From the NCBI GenBank assembly GCA_947165805.1, contig CAMVBT010000196.1, positions 1 to 5,152 on the forward strand: a DNA stretch of 5,152 bases, written 5' to 3'. The notes under the pieces were generated by a model that saw nothing but the letters and a program-made list of their open reading frames with translations, searched no databases and had not been told where the DNA came from. This document shows positions 1 through 5,152 of this stretch, in pieces. Each line of letters begins with the position of its first letter. The first letter of the stretch is position 1. The position numbers and the translations under genes were made by a program. Source of the stretch: an uncultured Clostridia bacterium. Lineage in GTDB: Bacteria > Bacillota > Clostridia > Oscillospirales > Ruminococcaceae.

Positions 1-978
1 CAGCATATCCGCCTGTATCTTCGTTGCGACGCCGAGCTCCGCCGTGATGCGCTCCTTATCCTTTCTCGCGGAGTTCAGGTTCCTCATCAGCAGCAGTATC
101 GAGCCCAGCAGCAGTACGAACACCACAGTGACCGCGAATACTATGTAGACCACATAACGGCCGATAGTATGTGTAACGTCTGTGATTATGGAGCTCGGCA
201 GCAGTGTCGCGAAGTTCCAGCCGTGAACGCCGACGGAGGTTATCGCCGCGAGCATCTCGGTGCCGTCCTTCGTGTACCGCCATATAGTCTCTTCACGTTT
301 CCCGGCATCAAAGCCTATCATAGTGTACAGATTGCCGTCCGTCTCGCCGATGAAGCCCGTATCCAGCGTATATGCCAGCACCGTTCCGTCATCGTCGAAA
401 AGCACGTTGGCGCTCTCCTCGCCGAAGCTTACGGTCTCGACCAGCTTGTTGAGGATATTCTTCGTAAATGTGCCGAACACCGTACCGACGACCTTGCCGT
501 CCGTGATTATCGGCACCGCGAGCACGAGTACCTCGTCACCGTCCTCGTCTATGTAGGTGCTCTGCGAGATCGAGTCCTTCCCCTGCATGACCTCCCTGAA
601 ATAATCGGTCAGCATTATATTGCCGGAGGACTTGCCGTTATAGTTTATCGTCGCGCCGGTGGTATTGGCGACGCCTATGTTCTTGAAGGCACCGATACCT
701 TTGGTCTGCATTATCCTGTCACGCATGGCGTTGTAATCCGAGAGGTCTATGTCCCGGAAGTAGCGCACCTGCGACTCCAGCATGACCAGCTGATCCTCGA
801 GCTTGGTATTGAATATCGCGGCCATGGCTTTGACGTTCTCATCGACATACATGCTTGTGGTATTGTCGATCAGCGCGTTGGTACTGTTTCCGAATATCAG
901 CATGGAAACGGTAAGATATACCGCCGAGACCAGAACGACTATAATAATGACAAGGTATGAACTGATAAGCTTCTTCAT
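1..978 (-). CDS. Membrane sensor with dCache-like domain and SpoIIE-type PP2C phosphatase module (partial, C-terminus off window)
   Basis: Reading leftward from ATG at 978, the frame stays open for 326 codons and runs off the left edge. Seen: a short basic N-terminus (MKK), a membrane segment at about residues 7-29, an extracytoplasmic region at about 30-274, a second membrane segment at 275-298, then a charged cytoplasmic linker. Residues 126-171 (YFREVMQGKDSISQS, then VLAVPIITDGKVVGTVFG) fit the distal part of a dCache ligand-binding domain. The last visible residues, ELGVATKIQADML (314-326), match the helix that opens SpoIIE/RsbU-type PP2C serine phosphatases. Such phosphatases usually dephosphorylate anti-sigma antagonists, so this is probably a sensor of an external small molecule that adjusts partner switching. 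Only about 15 residues separate the second membrane segment from the motif, leaving no room for a HAMP domain. The start is supported by a strong SD (GGAGG at 988-992, 9 nt upstream). The catalytic metal-binding aspartates are outside the window, so the phosphatase call rests on the linker motif; a chemoreceptor or GGDEF output is less likely. Confidence 0.82.
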   Translation of the reverse strand, partial: MKKLISSYLVIIIVVLVSAVYLTVSMLIFGNSTNALIDNTTSMYVDENVKAMAAIFNTKLEDQLVMLESQVRYFRDIDLSDYNAMRDRIMQTKGIGAFKNIGVANTTGATINYNGKSSGNIMLTDYFREVMQGKDSISQSTYIDEDGDEVLVLAVPIITDGKVVGTVFGTFTKNILNKLVETVSFGEESANVLFDDDGTVLAYTLDTGFIGETDGNLYTMIGFDAGKREETIWRYTKDGTEMLAAITSVGVHGWNFATLLPSSIITDVTHTIGRYVVYIVFAVTVVFVLLLGSILLLMRNLNSARKDKERITAELGVATKIQADML

Positions 979-992
979 ATTCTTCCCCCTCC

Positions 993-1010
993 GCGGCACA
1001 TCTGCACCGC
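993..1010 (-). other. Short hairpin in the gap between the two leftward genes, abutting the SD
   Basis: In the 63-nt gap, the leftward strand reads GCGGTGC-AGAT-GTGCCGC. This gives a 7-bp stem (five Watson-Crick and two G-U pairs) with a 4-nt loop. It ends directly against the GGAGG of the sensor gene. No U-run follows, so it is not a convincing intrinsic terminator. I see no promoter in the gap either, which favours cotranscription of the sensor with the hydrolase. The hairpin could tune translation of the second gene or stabilise an mRNA end, but it may be chance in GC-rich sequence. Confidence 0.25.
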
Positions 1011-1041
1011 CGGACGTTCTCAGGTATTTCCGTGTATATGC

Positions 1042-2364
1042 TTATTTGCAGCGCCAGATATGTCCGCTCATCGGTCCGAGCTGACTGCCGCCGCCGAAAT
1101 CATGGACTCCTCCGGTAACATAATCGTCCGCAATGCCGTAGCCCGCGTCGAAATGCGCGGTGAACGGCGCGTTGTCGGCGTTTATCGCCACGAACACACG
1201 TTCGCCCTCAAAGTCGCGCTGCAGTATGCACTGCTTATTCGTAAGTACGGGTATCTTAAGGTCGCCGTAGCTGAGAGCCTTGCATTCGCTGCGGGCTTTC
1301 GCGAGGCGGCGTATCAGCTCGGTGATCTCATTGCTCTCCGGCTTGTCAAAGGCGGGGCGCAGCGCGGGGTCTCCCTCGCTCTTGAGAGCCTTCGCTCCCC
1401 ACTCGCTGCCGTAGTAGACGCAGGGGATACCGGGCATTCCGAACATCAGGGTATATACCAGCGGCAGATGCGCAGGATCCGAGAGTATGCTCGCTATCCT
1501 CGTCACGTCGTGGTTATCTGCGAAGTTCAGCAGATGAAGTCCCCGGTACATACACCAGTTCTCCGGGCCGAAGCGGTTCTTGAGGGAATGGCATATCTCG
1601 AACATATTCATGCTGTTGAAGCTCGAATACAGCCCCTTGTAGCACTCGTAGTTGGTGGCGGAGTGCAGCATTTCGGGGTTCACCCAGCGGGAGTAATCGC
1701 CGTGCAGCAGCTCGCCGATAAGGAAGAAATCGTCCTTAAGCCCGTCGGTGAATGCGCGGAGCCTCTTTATGAAGTCGAAGTCCAGCGAATACGCCACATC
1801 GAGCCTTATGCCGTCGATACCGAAGTATTCGATCCAGTATTTCACGGCATCGAGCAGGTGATCGGCGACCGCGGGGTTGCGGAGATTGAGCTTGACGAGG
1901 TCGAAATGCCCCTCCCAGCCCTCATACCACAGGCCGTCGTTGTAGTTGCTGTTGCCGTCGAAGTTGATGAAGAACCAGTCCTTATAGGGCGAGTCCCACT
2001 TCTTCTCACAAACGTCCCGGAACTGCGGGAAGCCGCGTCCGACGTGATTGAACACGCCGTCGAGCACAACTCTTATGCCCTTTTCATGCAGCGCGTCGCA
2101 GACCTGTTTGAAGTCCTCGTTCGTACCGAGGCGGGTATCGATCTTCTTGTAGTCGCGGGTATTGTAGCCGTGGGTATCCGACTCGAACAGCGGCGAGAAA
2201 TACACCGCCGTGCAGCCGAGCCCGGCTATGTGATCCACCCAGTCAAGTATCTTCAGAATACGGTGCTCCGGGATGCCGTCGTTCTCATACGGAGCTCCGC
2301 AGAGCCCGAGAGGATAGATCTGGTAAAAGACCGCTTCATATCCCCATGTCTTCTGTTCACTCAT
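1042..2364 (-). CDS. GH13 alpha-amylase-family glycosyl hydrolase (maltodextrin/cyclomaltodextrin-degrading type)
   Basis: A complete 440-residue protein running from ATG at 2364 to TAA at 1042. All GH13 signature regions are visible in order: QIYP near the N-terminus (15-18), HGYNTRDY (65-72), region I DGVFNHVG (102-109), region V-like VKLN (157-160), region II GIRLDVAYS with nucleophile D189, region III LIGELLHGD with acid/base E218, and region IV FADNHDVTR with H285 and the stabilising D286. The (beta/alpha)8 barrel is followed by a short C-terminal beta domain (about 365-440). The catalytic set is intact, so an active retaining alpha-glucosidase/amylase is expected. There is no signal peptide and no N-terminal CBM34 domain, which suggests a cytoplasmic enzyme acting on imported maltodextrins or cyclodextrins. 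The VKLN stretch resembles the MPKLN mark of the neopullulanase/cyclomaltodextrinase group, but exact specificity (alpha-1,4 versus alpha-1,6, maltogenic or not) cannot be read from sequence. SD AAAGG at 2376-2380 lies 11 nt before the start. It is the first gene of the leftward unit. Confidence 0.93.
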   Translation of the reverse strand: MSEQKTWGYEAVFYQIYPLGLCGAPYENDGIPEHRILKILDWVDHIAGLGCTAVYFSPLFESDTHGYNTRDYKKIDTRLGTNEDFKQVCDALHEKGIRVVLDGVFNHVGRGFPQFRDVCEKKWDSPYKDWFFINFDGNSNYNDGLWYEGWEGHFDLVKLNLRNPAVADHLLDAVKYWIEYFGIDGIRLDVAYSLDFDFIKRLRAFTDGLKDDFFLIGELLHGDYSRWVNPEMLHSATNYECYKGLYSSFNSMNMFEICHSLKNRFGPENWCMYRGLHLLNFADNHDVTRIASILSDPAHLPLVYTLMFGMPGIPCVYYGSEWGAKALKSEGDPALRPAFDKPESNEITELIRRLAKARSECKALSYGDLKIPVLTNKQCILQRDFEGERVFVAINADNAPFTAHFDAGYGIADDYVTGGVHDFGGGSQLGPMSGHIWRCK

Positions 2365-2417
2365 TTGTTAATATACCTTTCTTTTTGTTGTGGGCGCAGT
2401 TCGCGTACACTGATTAT

Positions 2418-2446
2418 ATTATACAATAAGAAACGAAATTTGTCAA
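2418..2446 (-). promoter_or_regulatory. Consensus sigma-A promoter for the GH13 gene
   Basis: On the leftward strand, TTGACA (2446-2441) is followed after exactly 17 nt by TATAAT (2423-2418). Both hexamers match the housekeeping consensus perfectly with the ideal spacer. The expected RNA start is near 2411, giving a leader of about 46 nt before ATG at 2364. It should also drive the sensor phosphatase gene if there is read-through. Confidence 0.85.
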
Positions 2447-2452
2447 TATTTA

Positions 2453-2466
2453 TGTAACCGTTGACA
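2453..2466. promoter_or_regulatory. cre-like operator (CcpA or other LacI-family regulator)
   Basis: TGTAACCGTTGACA is a CG-centred imperfect palindrome with 5 of 7 positions symmetric. It fits the classical catabolite-responsive element consensus TGWNANCGNTNWCA at all positions. Against the longer form WTGNNARCGNWWWCAW (2452-2467) it misses one R and one W position. It lies between the two divergent -35 boxes and covers the rightward -35 hexamer (2461-2466), where binding should block the flavoprotein operon. Its left edge is 7 nt from the leftward -35 box. Catabolite control fits both a maltodextrin hydrolase and glycerol-phosphate oxidation. CcpA binding itself is inferred; a local LacI-type sugar repressor would recognise a similar site. 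Part of the match is shared with the -35 box. Confidence 0.6.
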
Positions 2467-2490
2467 ATGATATACAGGATATGGTATAAT
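2461..2490 (+). promoter_or_regulatory. Consensus sigma-A promoter (extended -10) for the flavoprotein operon
   Basis: TTGACA (2461-2466) and TATAAT (2485-2490) are separated by 18 nt. The -10 is preceded by TGG (2482-2484), an extended -10 TGN element that helps compensate for the slightly long spacer. The expected RNA start is near 2497, giving a leader of about 50 nt. The leader is AT-rich with no visible riboswitch or attenuator. The -35 overlaps the cre-like operator, so the promoter looks strong but repressible. Confidence 0.85.
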
Positions 2491-2547
2491 ATCTTTATGT
2501 AATTTACCGTTTTTCGGATAGAATAATAAGGAAAAGGAAGTGTACAG

Positions 2548-3963
2548 ATGACAGATAAAAGACATGAGTATGATATCGCAGTCATAGGCGCAGGCGTTAC
2601 GGGCTGCGCCGCGGCGAGGGAGCTCTCGCGCTATGAGCTGTCCGTTATCGTGCTCGACAGGGAGAGCGACGTCTGCGAAGGCACCAGCAAGGCCAACAGC
2701 GCCATAATCCACGCGGGCTTCGACGCAAAGCCCGGTTCGCTGAAAGCCAAGCTCAATGTCAGCGGCAACAGCATGATGACAGCGCTGTCGAAGGAGCTGG
2801 ACATACCCTTCGACCGCTGCGGAGCGCTCGTTGTGTGCTTCGACGACGCGGATATCCCGAAGCTCGGGGAGCTGAAACAGCGCGGCATCGAGAACGGAGT
2901 CCCGGAGCTCGAGGTGCTCACAAGGGAGCAGGCTCTCGAAAAGGAACCGAACCTCGCGGACGGAGTACGGGCCGCACTGTACGCCCCGACCTCGGGGATA
3001 GTCTGCCCGTTCGGAATGACGCTGGCTTTCGCGGAGAACGCGCTTGCCAACGGCGTTGAATTCAGCCTGTCAAACGCGGTCACCGGCATTTCCCGCACAG
3101 AAGACGGGCGTTTCCTCATAAGCGCGGAAAAAGGCGATATCACGGCGAAATGCGTTATAAACTGCGCCGGTATCTACGCGGATAAGATACACGATATGGT
3201 CTGCGAGCCGTCGTTCACGATAACGGCAAGGCGCGGCGAATATATGCTGCTCGACCGCAGCGCGGGAGGCATCGTGAAGAGCACGGTCTTCCAGCTCCCG
3301 ACAAAAATGGGCAAGGGCATACTCGTCACACCTACCGTCCACGGAAACCTCCTGCTCGGCCCCACAGCCGAGGATATCGGGGACAGGGAGGATACCGCGA
3401 CCACACGCGGCGGCCTCGATACGGTGCGCCGGACAAGCGCTCTGTCGGTAAAAAATATACCGTACAATCAGGTGATAACATCGTTCTCGGGACTTCGCGC
3501 AACCGGCAGCACCGGAGATTTCATAATTCGCGGGGACGAGAAGGTAAAGGGCTTCATCGACGCGGCGGGCATAGAGTCCCCCGGACTTACAAGCGCTCCT
3601 GCGATAGCCGGGTATATACGCGATATAGTCGCCGGGATAATGCCGCTTAAGGAGAAACCGGACTTTATCCCCGCCAGAAAGGGCAAAACCCTGCTCGCCA
3701 TGCTCCAGGACGCGGAGCCCGCGGAGCTGATAAAGCAGAACCCCGCCTACGGCCGTATAATCTGCCGCTGCTCGTCGGTCAGCGAGGGCGAGATAGCGGA
3801 CAGCATCAACAGACCTCTCGGAGCGACCACTCTCGACGGAGTGAAGCGCAGGACAGGCGCGGGAATGGGCAGATGCCAGGGAGGCTTCTGCTCGCCGAAG
3901 GTCATGGCGATGCTCGCCGAAAAACAGGGCATACCGATAGCGGAGGTGAAGAAGAATGGCTGA
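2548..3963 (+). CDS. FAD-dependent dehydrogenase with C-terminal BFD-like [2Fe-2S] domain (GlpA/LhgO-like; probable glycerol-3-phosphate dehydrogenase)
   Basis: A complete 471-residue soluble flavoprotein. The N-terminal dinucleotide fold has AVIGAGVTG (G14, G16, G19) and an acidic end to strand two (LDRES, 36-40). It is followed by the DAO-type segment NSAIIHAGFDAKPGSLKAKL (50-69) and a second FAD-contact stretch, VINCAG (203-208). FAD-binding residues near SFSGLRATG (312-320) and GIESPGLTSAPAIAG (341-355) complete the DAO domain (about 8-365). The C-terminal 65-70 residues carry C406-x-C408 ... C443-x4-C448, the ligand pattern of a BFD-like [2Fe-2S] domain, also present in E. coli GlpA. Clostridial relatives beside the same downstream gene are usually called glycerol-3-phosphate dehydrogenase (to dihydroxyacetone phosphate), but the core also resembles L-2-hydroxyglutarate oxidase, so the substrate is an inference and no symbol is given. 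No membrane segment is seen. The SD AAAGGAAG (2533-2540) sits about 8 nt before ATG. First gene of the rightward operon. Confidence 0.88.
   Translation: MTDKRHEYDIAVIGAGVTGCAAARELSRYELSVIVLDRESDVCEGTSKANSAIIHAGFDAKPGSLKAKLNVSGNSMMTALSKELDIPFDRCGALVVCFDDADIPKLGELKQRGIENGVPELEVLTREQALEKEPNLADGVRAALYAPTSGIVCPFGMTLAFAENALANGVEFSLSNAVTGISRTEDGRFLISAEKGDITAKCVINCAGIYADKIHDMVCEPSFTITARRGEYMLLDRSAGGIVKSTVFQLPTKMGKGILVTPTVHGNLLLGPTAEDIGDREDTATTRGGLDTVRRTSALSVKNIPYNQVITSFSGLRATGSTGDFIIRGDEKVKGFIDAAGIESPGLTSAPAIAGYIRDIVAGIMPLKEKPDFIPARKGKTLLAMLQDAEPAELIKQNPAYGRIICRCSSVSEGEIADSINRPLGATTLDGVKRRTGAGMGRCQGGFCSPKVMAMLAEKQGIPIAEVKKNG
3942..3949 (+). promoter_or_regulatory. Shine-Dalgarno inside the upstream gene, fixing the next start
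   Basis: GGAGGTGA lies in the last codons of the first flavoprotein gene and ends 6 nt before ATG at 3956. Being close to a full match to the 16S 3' end, it strongly favours 3956 as the start over later methionines. It also implies coupled translation of the overlapping pair. Confidence 0.8.
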
Positions 3964-5152
3964 ACACATTTCCCTTGCCGTGATAGGCGGAGGCCCCGCA
4001 GGCATGGCGGCGGCTATCGCCGCGTATGACAGCGGCGTCACCGACGTTACGGTGTTCGAGCGCGACGCTGCGCTCGGAGGAATACTCAATCAGTGCATAC
4101 ACAACGGCTTCGGGCTCCACACCTTCAAGGAGGAGCTCACAGGCCCAGAATACGCGGACAGATACGCGGAGCAGGTAAGACAGCGCGGCATACACTGCGA
4201 GACCGGGAGCATGGTGCTGTCCGTAAGCCCGGAAAGGCGGATAACCGTTGTCAGCAAGGCAAAGGGGCTCCGCGTGATAGAAGCGGACGCGGTCATTCTC
4301 GCAATGGGCTGCCGCGAGCGCCCGAGGGGAGCTCTGAATATCCCCGGCATGAGACCGCAGGGCATCTACACCGCGGGGACAGCCCAGAAGCTCGTCAACT
4401 GCGAGGGCGTACTTCCCGGCAAGGAGGTCGTTATCCTCGGCTCGGGCGATATCGGTCTGATAATGGCAAGAAGAATGACCCTTGAGGGGGCGCACGTCAA
4501 GCTCGTCGCGGAGCTGATGCCCTACTCCGGAGGCCTGAAACGCAACATCGTGCAGTGTCTCGACGACTACGGCATACCGCTGAAACTCAGCCATACCGTG
4601 GTGGATATAAAAGGAAAGCGAAAGCTCGAGGGCGTCGTGATAGCCGAAGTGGACAGCACGAATACGCCCATACCCGGCACCGAGGAATACTATGAGTGCG
4701 ACACTCTGCTGCTGTCCTGCGGGCTTATCCCGGAGAACGAGCTCTCGATATCCGCGGGGATAACGATAAGCGGCGCGACCAACGGCCCCGCCGTTGACGA
4801 GACTCTCGCCACCAGCGTTCCGGGCATTTTCGCCTGCGGGAATGTGCTGCACGTCCACGACCTTGTGGACTTCGTTTCCGAGGAGTCCGCCAGAGCCGGA
4901 CGCAGCGCCGCGAAATACATCGCGGACAAGGGCGCGCGCAGGAACGAGCCGCATATCGTGAAGCTGATACCCGGGAACGGCGTGAGATACACAGTTCCCT
5001 GCACGATAGACACTGCCAACGCGGAGGAGGATATCCACCTGCGCTTTCGCGTAAGGAACGTGTACAAGGGCTGCACGATAAAGGTATCGGCGGGAGAGAA
5101 CACGATAGTATCGAAGAAGAAGCGCATAACCGTACCGAGCGAAATGGAGGAC
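3956..5152 (+). CDS. FAD/NAD(P)H-dependent oxidoreductase, partner of the GlpA-like protein (partial, C-terminus off window)
   Basis: The frame is open for 399 codons to the right edge; relatives I recall run slightly over 400 residues, so little should be missing. It has two nucleotide-binding folds, typical of pyridine-nucleotide-disulfide-type flavoproteins: FAD site VIGGGPAG (9-16) and NAD(P)H site ILGSGDIG (160-167). ILAMGCRERPRG (114-125) precedes the NAD domain, and a second FAD contact, IFACGNVLHVHDLVDF (291-306), follows it. GGILNQCIHNGFGLHTF (41-57) is characteristic of the flavoprotein paired with GlpA-like/BFD proteins in Clostridia. No CxxC redox pair is seen where thioredoxin reductase has one, so direct FAD-NAD(P) electron transfer is more likely than disulfide reduction. 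It overlaps the upstream gene by 8 nt (ATG at 3956, TGA at 3961-3963), so the two are probably made together as a complex carrying electrons from substrate FAD through [2Fe-2S] to NAD(P). A residue stretch after about 335 (VPCTI ... VYKGCTIKVS) forms a small C-terminal domain with C349 and C373. An opine- or amine-oxidase-like role is an alternative. Confidence 0.87.
   Translation, partial: MAEHISLAVIGGGPAGMAAAIAAYDSGVTDVTVFERDAALGGILNQCIHNGFGLHTFKEELTGPEYADRYAEQVRQRGIHCETGSMVLSVSPERRITVVSKAKGLRVIEADAVILAMGCRERPRGALNIPGMRPQGIYTAGTAQKLVNCEGVLPGKEVVILGSGDIGLIMARRMTLEGAHVKLVAELMPYSGGLKRNIVQCLDDYGIPLKLSHTVVDIKGKRKLEGVVIAEVDSTNTPIPGTEEYYECDTLLLSCGLIPENELSISAGITISGATNGPAVDETLATSVPGIFACGNVLHVHDLVDFVSEESARAGRSAAKYIADKGARRNEPHIVKLIPGNGVRYTVPCTIDTANAEEDIHLRFRVRNVYKGCTIKVSAGENTIVSKKKRITVPSEMED

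Noticed and set aside
169..960. 263-codon open frame on the plus strand opposite the sensor gene
   Set aside because: The minus strand encodes a coherent membrane sensor. The plus frame lacks a convincing SD and any domain.
2413..2418. Alternative leftward -10 hexamer (TATAAT on the minus strand)
   Set aside because: It would be 22 nt from the TTGACA box, too far; the copy at 2418-2423 gives the ideal 17-nt spacer.
1060..2457. 465-codon open frame on the plus strand opposite the GH13 gene
   Set aside because: The minus-strand frame has every GH13 catalytic motif and its own promoter and SD. The plus frame gives a low-complexity Val/Arg/Glu-rich product with no recognisable domain, and it runs across the promoter region. 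It is a codon-bias shadow.
2440..2467. Seven-base inverted repeat TTGTCAA ... TTGACAA flanking the operator
   Set aside because: It is fully explained by the two divergent -35 hexamers plus one flanking base, so it need not be a separate operator.
2507..2517. Possible leader hairpin CCG-TTTTT-CGG upstream of the dehydrogenase gene
   Set aside because: Only 3 bp can form and the flanking bases do not extend it; not a credible attenuator or riboswitch.
3070..4089. 339-codon minus-strand open frame under the flavoprotein genes
   Set aside because: It spans the junction of two clearly coding plus-strand genes and its product has no recognisable motif.
3902..5038. 378-codon minus-strand open frame opposite the second flavoprotein
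   Set aside because: The plus strand has both dinucleotide motifs and a strong SD. The minus frame is a shadow with no domain.

Overview
The window looks like chromosome of an anaerobic Firmicute (Clostridia), most likely a Ruminococcus/Oscillospiraceae-type gut or rumen bacterium. This is inferred from GC-rich genes that still use ATA for isoleucine very often, purine-rich Shine-Dalgarno sites, AT-rich intergenic DNA with consensus sigma-A promoters, and the family types of the four proteins. TAA and TGA act as normal stops. No RNA gene, mobile element, CRISPR array or long repeat is visible.

Layout: two genes read leftward and two rightward from one divergent control region at about 2365-2547. 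Leftward (minus): a 440-residue intracellular GH13 alpha-amylase-family hydrolase (1042-2364). After a 63-nt gap comes a membrane sensor with a dCache-like extracytoplasmic domain and the beginning of a SpoIIE-type PP2C phosphatase module (978 down to 1, cut by the window edge). Rightward (plus): a 471-residue FAD-dependent dehydrogenase of the GlpA/LhgO-like (DAO) group with a C-terminal BFD-like [2Fe-2S] domain (2548-3963). It overlaps by 8 nt a two-dinucleotide-domain FAD/NAD(P)H oxidoreductase (3956 to the right edge, nearly complete).

The control region is the most informative non-coding part. It has two consensus promoters, TTGACA-17-TATAAT leftward and TTGACA-18-TATAAT with an extended -10 rightward. 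Between them, overlapping the rightward -35 box, is TGTAACCGTTGACA (2453-2466), which fits the classical cre consensus for CcpA (TGWNANCGNTNWCA) at every position. I infer that maltodextrin hydrolysis and the FAD dehydrogenase pair (probably glycerol-3-phosphate oxidation) are under shared carbon-catabolite or other LacI-family control.

The rightward pair resembles the Clostridial glycerol-oxidation cluster in which a GlpA-like protein works with a soluble NAD(P)H/FAD oxidoreductase and a small DUF1667 protein; that third gene would lie just past the right edge. I see no clear sign of a wholly undescribed system. The points worth following up are the shared operator, the sensor phosphatase located behind a sugar hydrolase, and the unresolved substrate and electron acceptor of the flavoprotein pair.
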